Assembly: GCA_951802425.1 (NCBI GenBank)
Contig: OX637795.1
Coordinates: forward strand, 4,010,501 to 4,074,500
Length of the DNA stretch: 64,000 nucleotides
Reading direction: 5' to 3'
From: Clavaria fumosa
Lineage: Eukaryota; Basidiomycota; Agaricomycetes; Agaricales; Clavariaceae
Below the pieces are notes generated by a model that was not told the DNA's origin, searched no databases, and saw only the letters and a program-made list of their open reading frames with translations. A program made the position numbers and the translations under genes. Of the stretch, positions 43,769-54,036 are shown one piece after another. How positions within the stretch are numbered: the first letter of the stretch is position 1; each line of letters begins with the position of its first letter.

Positions 43769-44332
43769 TCACTGTTGCTGGGCATCCAACCTTCCGGCAA
43801 GTATCTTCCACTCCCCATAGGTTCCAGGCATCGGGGAGACACCATAAATTCTCCCCACCAACCTCCTGCTGAGGTTCAGCTCCAACCAGTGGACTAGGAT
43901 GTCTGAATCCTCTACTTCATCCATCTCTGCTCTCTGGAACAGCGTTTTGAATTTCGCAAAGAACTCAGCAGCTATCATGGGGCCTTGCTTTAGCCTCGCA
44001 ATGTCGGCCAGTGCTGTTGCACGATTGTTTGGGTCATCGAAGGCTTGTCTCATTTCTACCACCAGATCCTCCCAGGTCCCAGCTTCACCATTGCTTAGGA
44101 TCTCCTCAGCTTTCATGTTCGCCCATTCTGCGGTGAACCCTTCTCCAGTAATTTTGCTTAGAGCAAAAAGGACTTTTGCCTGGTCTGTGGCATAGACTGT
44201 CGGATTCGCCATAAACAGGAGGCGAATTGACCGGAGGAACGTGCAGAAGTTCCTTTTCTGCCCATCAAAAGGGGCAACAGATAAGTCCAGCCTCGTGGCT
44301 TGGACTACAGGCGGGGCAACATGGTCAGCCAT
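43769..44332 (-). pseudogene. Gag capsid of the inverted family A copy
   Basis: 188 codons collinear with the gag at 60862: DLSVAPFDGQKRNFCTFLR, FALSKITGEGFTAEWANMK, DDPNNRATALADIARLKQG and LNLSRRLVGRIYGVSPMP. Ends at a stop after DAQQQ. The C-terminal half continues in frame-shifted form to the zinc knuckle. Confidence 0.8.
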
Positions 44333-45408
44333 CACAGGCCCTGGTGGTGGTGATGGGGTTTCGGGGACATTGGTAACAGGGGAATCAGGGGGGAGCAGGG
44401 CTCTACCCGGTCTCAGTCTCAGGCGCTGTAAATAAAATTCCAGGCCTTGGGCACTCAGGATTTCTTCGATCTTGTAGCAGTCCTGTCCTCTCAGGCTGCT
44501 CTTCTATGTACTTTATGTAGCTATAGAACTCTTATTCTATAAAGCTCTTGCTAATGCGGGGCCCGAATGGTGTCCCAGGTGGTCGCTCCACAACTCTTAA
44601 TGAGTTGCCCGTGTGCCCTTCTGACAATGGTCACAGAGCAAGGGCCCTGTCCACTGGACCAGGAAACTAGAGAAAGACTATGTAGAGGGCCTTTCCGTGC
44701 CTGGTATACTACATGATTCACTGGTATGTAGCTGTAAAAACAAGGTTCCGGGCCTTGGGCACTCGGTATTACTTGGGGAGGGTCACAGTAGACTTCCTCC
44801 GGGTCTGGTCACGTGTATCTACACACAGTAAAAATTTCACCCAGTTCTGTTACACACCGCGGGCAGGGTAAAGGAGAAGAGGATGATAGGGCTGAGCTGT
44901 GACGGCGTGTCACAGTTTGAGATTAAGGGTCCAGGCTAGCTGGGTTAGGACACGGGGCTAGGGCAGACAGGATTGATGTTAGTATTGTGTCAGACTGGGT
45001 CTCACAGTTCACACAACTTAACGTAAGGTCTATGATGACAATACTAACATAAGGGGAAAGGGTACAAGTAGGAAAAAGACATAGTATATATAGCGGGAGC
45101 CTCGGGACTTGCCGGCGTTCCCACGCTTGGACCCCATGAGTCACGTGATGCGTCCAGGCCCGGGTCACGTGACTTCCGCATTATGTAATCAACCACCTGT
45201 CCAGGTCACGTGACTTTCCCGCAACCTTCCTGTGTCTCTTTCGCAGCCCTCCCTCTTGCATCTCTGGTGCTTATGTAAGCAGTCCTGACAATATCCCTTG
45301 GTTTTGATGGTGATTAGAAATCACCCTTCACCTGTTTTGCACTGATTTTTGGGTGAAAGTCATAAATCATCTGACCAGATGGTGATAACAACCTGCTATT
45401 GGGTCCAT

Positions 45409-45600
45409 AGTGCCTGAAGAGTCCTGAGGAGTCTGACTGGAGTCCTGATGAGTCCTGAGGAGTCTGACTGGAGTCCTGCTGAGTCCTGAGGAGTCTGACT
45501 GGAGTCCTGAAGAGTCCTGAGGAGTCTGACTGGAGTCCTGAGGAGTCCTGAGGAGTCTGACTGGAGTCTGACTGGAGTCCTCAGGAGTCTGACTGGTCAT
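45409..45600. repeat. Minisatellite, 31-bp unit, about 5-6 copies
   Basis: The unit reads roughly CCTGATGAGTCCTGAGGAG then TCTGACTGGAGT. Copies differ mainly at one position (GAAGAG, GATGAG, GCTGAG, GAGGAG). The final unit is shortened. It follows the family A LTR and lies outside any gene. Confidence 0.85.
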
Positions 45601-45759
45601 TAATTCTGCCCAGCAGTCTAAGTAAGATCTGACTTCAGACCACCCAGCATATTCAAATCTAATTGAGACCTAGCTAGCTGAGCAGGTCTGGCCTCAGACC
45701 TGACCTTCTCTACTTCATTCTACTACAACTGCCTTGTATTAGACCTCCATGCAAAGACA

Positions 45760-45910
45760 AAATGAACCTAAATTTATTTTGAATGAATTGTCTAAGGCCT
45801 TTTTTTAAAAAATGCCTAATTCATGAGATAATGCTCTTATCTCATGAATTAGGCATTTAAAAAAGATTCAGCTTTAGACAATTCATTCAAAATACATTTA
45901 GGTTTATTTC
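45760..45910. repeat. 150-bp foldback (palindromic) element, MITE-like
   Basis: Two arms of about 70 bp, with AACCTAAATKTATTTTGAATG outermost and GCCTAATTCATGAGATAA innermost, meet at a centre near 45833. The arms differ by a few T/A-run length changes. No transposase and no clear target duplication; could form a hairpin in RNA or single-stranded DNA. Confidence 0.75.
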
Positions 45911-46204
45911 ATCTCACCAAAGCCAAGCTCCAAAGTGCTTGTGGAAGCCTGTAATCTCATCACAACTTTTGTGTCAGTGATGTTAGTGGGAGGTAACAAC
46001 ATTTACAAACAACCCTAAGGGCAAATTCAATCATGTGAGTCTTACGAAACATGTCGCTGATCGATCGATTAGCTCCTTGACATCCCCGATTTACCCACCG
46101 ACCTGACCGATTTACCCACCGACCTGACCGGCTCTCTCGTATCGATCCGGGCTCTCGTCTATATATACTGCTTTTTCTGCCGCTCAACCAACACGAACAT
46201 CGTT

Positions 46205-46829
46205 ATGTTTAACCACGACTCTGACGAAGCACGTGCTCACAACGCGATCGAGGTGCGACTTTCCCTCTTGTCATCTTCCCAACCACGCCTCTCACACCCT
46301 CCCAGGCAGGAGAGCACAAGCACAAACCTCATCTCGCCCATGAGCTAATCGCAGGAGCTGCCGCGTTTGAGGCTGCGAAGGCTTACCAGAAGCACAAAGA
46401 AGAAAATGGCAAGCCGTCCAATCATGCGAAGGCGAAGGAGCTCCTGTACGTCTTGACTTTTGTCTTCTATCCTTTATTTACTTTTCCTCGTCCCATCCGT
46501 TTCTAGTGCCGGCTTTATAGGAGCGGCCGTTGATCGCATCGTGGAGACCAAGGGCGTAAGTCTCGTACTTGATACACTCGCCATCTCACCTTATCTAATG
46601 TCTACGCCAGCTCGATGCTATCGACAAGGCAAAAGGTGACTTAATATTGGATTTCTTACTAACGATGCTGCCGCTAATCGTCCCGTTTCTGTGCCATTCG
46701 TGGAATTCACAGCTAAGCGTGAAGGTGAGTGCTACCTTGCTTATGAATGTCTCCTTTCTTGACATCCTGCCCTTCGTAGCCGCGAAAAAGACTGAGAACT
46801 CTCTTAGCAGCGAGTATTCGTGCAATTAA
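46205..46829 (+). CDS. CipC-like (DUF3759) protein, 107 aa, complete
   Basis: Exons 46205-46252, 46306-46445, 46507-46555, 46611-46635, 46723-46734 and 46780-46829 join to 324 nt. The protein starts MFNHDSDEARAHNAIE and has the family core LAHELIAGAAAFEAAKAYQ, NGKPSNHAKAKELLAGFIG and VETKGLDAIDKAKAKREA. CipC was named as a protein induced by concanamycin in Aspergillus. The family is small, soluble, stress- and growth-responsive in fungi, with no established biochemical role. Exon 5 is only 12 nt, yet all phases agree. Single gene, no operon-like context. Confidence 0.9.
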
Positions 46830-48568
46830 TAACCATGTACAAATGTTGTATTTGTATCAGCCGCTCAGTTTGTTCGAGTGCTAAATGGAATCCTTTGAAG
46901 CAATGAAGTCGCCCTTTCCGTTATATCTCTGCTCTGTCCTGCGCTTAGCCTTCCCTACTCCGAATGCGCTGGTCCGAGTATTCGTCCTCTCGCTGTAATT
47001 ATCCTGTAGTTATCAAAGCCAGAGTTATGGATGGTCATCAGTGTCTTTGTCGAAGAGACGGGCTCAAATGCACATGCCTCAATTACCACATTCCGTCATC
47101 TCTCGACTTTTCAACCCGACGGCTAGGCTCAGCACACTACACTCGGATGCCTTAAGTCGAGATTGAAAGTCATCGGGTCGACAACCTGTCGACGGCAAAA
47201 CTTATTCTTGTATCTAACAATTGCGTCTTCCATCGCTTCGTGTGTCGTAGAACTGAACCTATCATGTTCGATTGTGGCTTCGACGGCTCAAAGCAATGCA
47301 ACGCCATGCTAGCCCATGGCCGGGAACCCACATGTCTGGAAGACCGCATGATGCTTTGACAATGTGAGCACCCTCCGCTTAGCTCGACCACGGCCAACCC
47401 AAGCAGCAGGTGGATTGAGATTAAGAGTGCGTAGATCCACATGGATTCATTTCCGCTTTGTAAAATTCCTCCATGCAATAGGCAATGGGGAGAGGCTCTA
47501 GCCCAACTCAAGGATTCTTGCCCTACTTGTATTGGAGTGTGTTGAGCACATTGTAAGCCAGCGGTCTCAGGATAAGTAAGATACTTGGTAGGAGTGGATA
47601 AGCAATCAGGAAGAAATGAGTCAAGACATGCCATGATGGCGAGCGAGATGCGGGCAGCACTACATGCACCACATTTTCATCGCGATTATACGAGATTCTT
47701 GACAGGCGAAACAACACCTAGTCCAAGTGAAAGCGCAATGTTGACAAGCGTCCTTGGTATTTCGGAGGGAGTAGACAACGAGTCATTGAGCTAAGGAGGT
47801 AAGGGGCCCGCAGCATCATATCCATCAATTTGACCTTGCGGCAACGTTGCAACAGGGAATGTAATGAGTCTGCACACGGAACCGCAAGGACAGCGGCGCA
47901 GGGAGTTTCGCCTTGGTGTGCATGGAGAGAAGAATGTGTAGACGGACAACCAGTGCACGGCTTCCGTGGCGGTGTATGGCGATGTAACTGCGACAGGCGC
48001 TGTCTCCATTCAGGATGGGATGTACGATGAACAAACGTGAGCTGCCGCACGGCCCTTGCCCGCGCAGCAGAGCAGGACGATGAACATGGCCCGCGACTTC
48101 TGCGAACAATTGGGCGAGGCACAGCGAAATGGCGAATATTTAGTTGGACTCCGCCGTAACCGATGGATGACAACTAAGCCAGCCCCTGGCGGTCACAACG
48201 CGCTGAGTCAGAACGGTTGTCAGCAACGTATCCTGACGATGAGCTCTATGCAGGTCTCTACGTCTTTGCCGCCGGTTACGCCACGGACGCAAGCTCGGCA
48301 ACGTTGTCAGTGTCAGGGCTGTACCCACGCTGTGCCGCCCTGATCCTCTCAGGCTGGCCGCAACAAATCTCACATCAATGATCACTTCCGACCGGCGCAA
48401 GTCATATTCATCCTCGTTGGCCTGGCATCTGCGCTCCGGGGTTCGTATATATTGCTCTGCGCGTTCTTCCAACAATGTTCATGCACTAGCTCGCCAACCC
48501 AATCCACCTCATCTCCCGGTGATTTTACTGGCCCACCTGTTGCTTTTACGGGGTGTCGAGTTGCTTCC
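46830..48568. other. No confident gene; hydrophobic minus-strand frames
   Basis: Minus-strand frames at 47170-47634 and 47523-47717 carry hydrophobic runs (ALLISIHLLLGLAVVEL; FLIAYPLLPSILLILRPL). They could be exons of a membrane protein gene reading leftward, but no consistent splicing or start was found. The rest shows nothing recognisable. Confidence 0.3.
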
Positions 48569-49411
48569 ATGGCCTCGAAGTACACCTCGGCTACCCCATC
48601 TTGCAATCCCAGACTCACTGGGGTTGTCGTCGCAGGGGCCATCAGCAGCATGGTCCTCTTCTTCTTATTCTTGGTCAATTTCATTGTCTGTCGCACCAGG
48701 AACCGCCTTCTCCACGGCCAAAATATTTCTCACGCGCAGGACCCTCTAACTCCTTCACAAAGACCATTTCTACCAAACTTTTTGGTTGTGCCTCCTGCGC
48801 CAACCACATCTCCTCCACTCCCTCCAATTCCTCCCACGCCAAGGCAGTCCCCTCGTCTTCCCACCCGCAACCCCTCATACAACCCGTTGTCCCCCATAGG
48901 AGGAAGGAACATTCCCCCAATACCAGTGGAGCCGCTCGTGATACAAACTGACGATAGCCACATTCTGGACTTGACCCACGACGCTGTCGGAAAGGAGAAT
49001 GTCGGCTCGTGGTGGGTGAACGACACCATACAGCAACACTCACCTGCGACAACGACAAGTAGTAGCCAGCCTAGTCCAATTGCGGTGCCGCAGTTACCGC
49101 GGGGTGCGGCCGCCCCACAAGTGTTCGCATGGAGTCCCCCGCCACTACCATCCGCTCCTTCGCCCATCAAGCGGCTTCCGCCTCCAACATCTCCAGAGAG
49201 CTCGAGCTCATATCATCGCATCCCTAATTCACCTCCCCCACATCTGCCCGTCTCTACACGCGAACTGCCGGCCCTTCCACTCGCAACTGGTGATGACCTT
49301 ACACAGGACAGGTCGCCAAACCTTCAAGACGTTCACTTCTCCCCGATGCGCCGTCATATTTCTACGACATCAAGTCGCGCGGTCAGATTTGATGATGCCA
49401 CTGCGAAGTAG
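48569..49411 (+). CDS. Proline-rich single-pass membrane protein, function unknown
   Basis: The frame is open from 48452; ATG 48569 (MASKYTSATPSC) has the better context and gives 280 aa. A short extracellular or luminal N-terminus is followed by one strong transmembrane helix (VVVAGAISSMVLFFLFLVNF) with a positively charged CRTRNR stop-transfer. A long cytoplasmic tail is rich in Pro and Ser (PPLPPIPPTPRQSPRLP; LPPPTSPESSSSYH). This arrangement is typical of agaricomycete single-pass proteins with disordered tails, possibly SH3 or WW ligands, but no family is recognised. An upstream exon encoding an N-terminal ectodomain is possible and not resolved. Confidence 0.6.
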   Translation: MASKYTSATPSCNPRLTGVVVAGAISSMVLFFLFLVNFIVCRTRNRLLHGQNISHAQDPLTPSQRPFLPNFLVVPPAPTTSPPLPPIPPTPRQSPRLPTRNPSYNPLSPIGGRNIPPIPVEPLVIQTDDSHILDLTHDAVGKENVGSWWVNDTIQQHSPATTTSSSQPSPIAVPQLPRGAAAPQVFAWSPPPLPSAPSPIKRLPPPTSPESSSSYHRIPNSPPPHLPVSTRELPALPLATGDDLTQDRSPNLQDVHFSPMRRHISTTSSRAVRFDDATAK

Positions 49412-50484
49412 TCAACGGCACGGTCTTGCGACATAATCAGCCTGGGCCTAGCGAGTCAATGGCAGACGACTGATGAAGGCGGTCCTGATGCCCTGGAACA
49501 TCGTGATCCGGCCGACAACTGAAGGCTGTCCTAATGCCGGGGTCGGCCTGGCGGTGAGACTCGCCACATTGTCTATGCGCTAGATGGTTGACTTCTTACA
49601 AAGGTAACCCTGCATTGACACCGCTGTAAAAGAGGTCATATAGTATGCATTTAGACCTCCAGTATTTTTTACGGATATAATTGTCTAGCAACAGTAACTT
49701 ATCAAATCTATTATATTCACTGTCGTCACACTATACTTGCTGCGGTCCTCCAGATTTCTAGCAACTCCAGGATCTGTAGCGGGCATGGAAAGCCCGAGTC
49801 AATTCGAAATGACGGGCATTCGTTACGGTCACAACGAGTAAGCAGCCCTGACTATTGTTTCTTCACAGGGAATTTCCCATGGACAATTAAAAGGCGTAGA
49901 TATACCTCCCAAAATGCCGTTGGGTTTCCATAATCCTTGTTCTTTTTTTTGCGCGAGTCGCCGTTTCACCTCACACGGAGCTGACGCCACAAACATGCAT
50001 CGCCACGACGCTTCGACGGGGAAACGAGCCTGGGGCTCATCACCTGATAAGCGACAACCCTTGCAGACGTCTGATCTGTGGTCGATGCGCCCACTCTGTA
50101 CCGCTGATGCGCAGGAGTAAAATCCGGAAGGAACTTTCCCTCGATTGATCTTCAAAATGGGCGTTGGTTCACATGTCATACCACAGGCAATCAAGCACTG
50201 AATTTTTGCTCTGCGTGACCTTGATGGGGCGTGCCGTCCAACCTTGATGTAGTTTCGTAATTCATTATTGAAATTGCAATCATTAGGCGCAAGAAAGCCT
50301 CATGTACTTGACAAAGCCAGGCCGAGAAAAAAAAAAGAAGCCCATCTTGCCAGTATGTGATCATTCGCATTTTTGAGAATACGTATCCACCAAACGGCAA
50401 ACAATATAAAGCAAAGCCAACTCTGTACCTGATATCAAATAGGCCAACAATCCATCGATAACACAGACCGGCTTTGAAGTCGCT
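49412..50484. other. Intergenic region, no gene recognised
   Basis: Between two convergent genes. A GCCTAGCGAGTC/GGCGGTGAGACTCG-type imperfect repeat occurs near 49440-49560. Poly-A at 50323-50337. No supported ORF. Confidence 0.45.
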
Positions 50485-51689
50485 TTAAAGTCTCGGGACC
50501 AGATGTTTGACTGACGCCGGGTCGAGCACAGCCTGAGGGTAGGGGAGCCTGAATGCTCTCAAAGGCTCATTTCCGCCTTCAATGGCCAGGACCTGGCCTG
50601 TGACAAATGCCGCAGCGTCGCTGAATAGGAATATCGTCGCGTTCGCGACATCCTGAACGTGGCCCATGCGTCCGAGCGGATAACAAGTCGGTGCATCATT
50701 GTGTGAACGCAGACGGTCTACGCCCGCAGTACCAGAGATGGGGCCGGGGGCGATGACATTTGATCGGACACCGCGCGGTCCCTCTTCGACGGCAATGACC
50801 GCCGAGAGCGCGTCTACGGCTGCCTTTGCAGCGGCGCAATGCGCTTGGTATGGTGTCGCTACAAATGCACGTTTGAGTTTATGGACGGAGATGGACGAGA
50901 AACTAAGCAACTGGAACATTAACAAAACCTTTGTAGTGATGAGTTGCACTAACGTGTACGTAGGAACCCTTAGTGACTCTGACGTGAGGCAACGTAGCTT
51001 TCACGGTATTATATGTTCCTAACTGCAAGGTGCGCTCATACTTTCCTTTCGTCCAAAGCAATTATGTGCTATGCTCACCGTGTCGATTTCTATAACGGTC
51101 TTAAAGGCGTTCTCCGACAAATTTTCAATGGGGGACAAAAAATTGCCCGCAGCGCCTAAAACACAAATATGAGGTCCGAGCAGTGAGCCTATGTAATCGA
51201 AACTGGTGCAGCCCAACATCACTGACCACAAATGACGAGATCGATTCGTCCGAAATGATCAATGGCTTTCGACACAGCATCCGCCAGCATCTTCGGCTGC
51301 CGTACGTCCGCCTGTGCGGGTATGCACGAGTTTCCGGTCACCTCGGATAGCTCTTTAGCAGCTTTTGCGAGGCGATCAGAACTGTTCGAATTGGTTGGCA
51401 ATGACTTTAGGTCATTGCCAAGACTCCATTGCGATCGACGCAGGAAGGGCTCACTTGCGTCCAACGATCACGGCGTCCGCACCATGGCGCATCTGTACCG
51501 TCGGGCAGTAACGCTGTAAGCTCTCCGATGTAGACGAAAACGCACTACAGCTTCCGTCATTGCACGGCAGATGCCTGAGCCTCCTCCAGTGCAGAACAGG
51601 ACTTTACCCTTGAAGATGTCGGGCTTGAAGACGGCGGTGGAATTCACAATGGGCGCGACGTATGTTGCAGGCGCCATGTGTCTCGCCAA
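50485..51689 (-). CDS. Peroxisomal 2,4-dienoyl-CoA reductase (SDR family), complete
   Basis: Exons on the minus strand: 51689-51546, 51492-51455, 51381-51227, 51155-51079, 51022-50929, 50858-50485. They total 882 nt (293 aa, or 289 if the Met at 51677 is used). The Rossmann nucleotide motif is TGGGSGICRAMTEA, with the ICR variant of the yeast Sps19 group. Then DAVIVGR, DLVICGAAGNFLSP, KGSYVHVSA and YQAHCAAAKAAVDAL with the conserved Lys. The C-terminus PGPISGT ... TGQVLAIEGG ends in Pro-Arg-Leu, a PTS1 variant, so peroxisomal import is likely. It reduces 2,4-dienoyl-CoA with NADPH during beta-oxidation of unsaturated fatty acids. Intact. Confidence 0.9.
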
Positions 51690-52359
51690 GCTTACACAGA
51701 CGACATCCGCATCCCGGCTAACGCACGGGCCGGGCCGAGATATTCCGTTCCTTTTGGGGACAATTCGCTATGATTGCGTGATACCGAAGTCTTAAAGTTT
51801 TACTGCTCTCCTCTAGTTCTAGCTGACACTGTGGCAGCGGGTGGTTTGTGAGGCCATTGTGCGGCAATAATGACATTGCTGATTTGAGCAAGTAACCAGT
51901 CATTCAAGCCCTTGACCGAGAAATATGTCATGTAAAGCGCGAGGTTCATCCTTGCCCCGCATACTACGAGGTTTGTGTCGCGCGGTGTCAATGAGAAGGT
52001 TGTATGTGCAACGGTGCAGCGATTTTCTGCGCCGCTACCCAAGACTTGTAAAATGGATGGCTGAATCACACGGGTCAAGGTTTTAGCCGCACGGGTGCAG
52101 AGCACGAGCAAAAACCCCGCTCCAAAGTGGTCATCAATTGCATTTCCTCGAAAACTAAAGATGCATTGACCCAACGTGTATTCGAATTAGATTAAGGTAG
52201 TGCCGTAAAGCCCCATGGAGCAATGAGCCGGAGCGCAGGGCAACGGCTGAAAGGCTTTCAACGTAGTAACTTTTACTGAGGACAAAGGCTGAAATATTCC
52301 GCATTGTTTCCTTCTTTAGAGCCTTCCGTTTGTCATGCAACTGAAGTGAGTTCTCACCG
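51690..52359. other. Intergenic region, no gene recognised
   Basis: Spans the 3' end of the HMG-box gene and the 5' flank of the reductase gene, both on the minus strand. Frames are short and unsupported. Confidence 0.45.
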
Positions 52360-54036
52360 CTATTGACCACCAGTTTTGCCCCTGGACGGCCAATGCGGCG
52401 AATTGGACGCACCGGAAACCGTGGGTCCGGTGGTCGACGAGAACGAGTGTTGTTGAGAGATGGCGAAGGTGTGCACAGATGGAAGAGAGCGAGACTGTCG
52501 AGGTTGTTGCTGAGCATAATTCGCGTCCTTTGAATATTCGCCGAGGAAACTCTGCGCAGAGGCAGGTTCTTGGTAGCCCTGTCGGTGATAACTGGGTGCT
52601 TGTTGTCCTCCTACGCCGCCTGATGTCGCCGACCGCTGTTGCCGATGGTGGTAGTCCGGTGTTTGGTAATAGCTGGGGTCCAAGGGCGGCGAGGAAGAGC
52701 CAGAGACTGAGGTAGCGGGTGCAAGGTTGGATGACGCTCGAGAAGAGTCTGAATTCGGGTAATAAGGAGAATTAAGCGTAGGAAAGGAGTACGGTTGTGA
52801 TAGGGACGTGGACTGGTGTAGTTGGTGGCGGTGAGACGACGAAATCCTCCCCGACGCCGGCGGCTCGTTGGGCCAAATAGAAGGATTTGCAGGCGATGGA
52901 GGGGAAGCTACGACGGAGCGATTGTTACTCGCCCAGGTGGTCGCAGACACAACTGCGGGCATGGCAGACGCTAGAGCGCCGCGGGGGGACGTCGCTGAGG
53001 TAATTCTGCCTCTGTCGGTAGCCCGAGTGCCTTGCTCTGGGAGGTAACCGCCGTGGTGGGTGTGAGGGCGGCCTTGCATTGCAAGGTACGACTGAGGGTA
53101 ATAGTTCGGGTGTCTGACGGTGGGATCCGTGACACCGGAGGCATTGAATCGTTGGTCTACCCTGATATCTTGACCAAGCGGATTTTGGACTGATGACAAA
53201 TATGCAAGCCGATTTTCGTGTGGCCCGAGCTGCTGATGGTAGGTGACTTCGTGTTGCGCAAAAGCATAGGATGAAGATCTCTGCCCAAGAATGTTTTGGT
53301 CTCCGTAGACCGACTCCGGTGCGAGGAGAGAAGCACGGTGCCAGGAGCCCATACCTTGAGGATATTCGTCACCATCAACAGAGTGGTCCGTGCTCGCAGA
53401 GGCGTCGTCCCCTATTTCAGTAGAGCTCGCACCGTCTAACAACCGCCCGGCGACATGGTCAGGTCGTCGTCGCCTGCGCGAATTATTTGGTCGTCGTTTA
53501 TAAACGTAGTCTGGATATTTCGAAGTGAACGTTTCCTTGAGCAATTTTGCCTGGTCGAGGTAAAATTGCTTCTCCGTCTAGACAGCCAATTAAAAAAAGT
53601 TTTCCAGTGTTGGCGTGATGACTCACCATGTCCATCGAGTTCCACTCTCGACTTAGAATTTTACTAATTTCACCAGTACGCATTGAAGCATTAGCCGCAG
53701 AAACCTGAGGTCGTCTTCTGCGAGCGAAAATCATGAATGCATTCATGGGTCGTTTAGGAGTGCCGTCGGAGTTGAGGGACTGCGCCGTGAGTGATGCGTT
53801 GGGATCACCTTTGAAGAGCGTCTAGTATATTTCAACAATTGCTTGAACTAAAACTCACTGTCATATTCGGCATCTTGTCTGTGAGGGTCAGATATTGCCA
53901 AGTAACCTAGGTCATCTTCAGAAGGCGAGTCTGCCAGTGGGATGCGCTTGTGCAACAAAGCCGACTCCAAACCGGGACCATCCGTGCCGATGGCGGGAGC
54001 GGGATGGTCATAAGAAGTGTATTCGAGGCGGCTCAT
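52360..54036 (-). CDS. HMG-box transcription factor, 525 aa
   Basis: Exons 54036-53859, 53808-53627 and 53577-52360 join to 1578 nt. Residues about 77-147 form an HMG box: PKRPMNAFMIFARRRRP, ISKILSREWNSM (interrupted by intron 2), KQFYLDQAKLLKETF and YPDYVYKRRP. This is the sequence-specific MATA/SOX type that bends DNA at ACAAT-like sites. A basic RRRRR segment after it can act as a nuclear signal. The remaining 370 residues are Ser/Pro/Gln/Tyr-rich and disordered, a likely activation or repression region. Relatives include mating and hypoxia or development regulators (Rox1, Ste11, PRF1), but I cannot assign which. The acceptor of intron 1 (AAAG before 53808) is chosen because it alone keeps the frame. 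Confidence 0.85.

Larger units (their letters stand above)
42741..45290 (-). mobile_element. Gypsy family A fragment, inverted: protease, gag and LTR
   Basis: LTR 44549-45290 (742 bp) starts TGTCAGGACTGC on the minus strand and ends TTAGCA. Gag runs from ATG 44332 to about 43398. The capsid portion ends at TAA/TGA-type stops near 43770; the CCHC knuckle at about 43497-43538 has TGA in place of an Arg. The protease (43037-42741) has an intact VDSGCTNCF and ends at HDWLK. Everything 3' of protease is missing, and the break abuts the plus-strand gag fragment ending at 42740. Confidence 0.78.

Noticed and set aside
45409..45600. CRISPR-like array
   Set aside because: Units are contiguous tandem repeats without unique spacers, and the setting is eukaryotic.
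47170..48173. Membrane-protein gene on the minus strand
   Set aside because: Hydrophobic stretches exist but no consistent start, splice sites or family motifs; left as unsupported.
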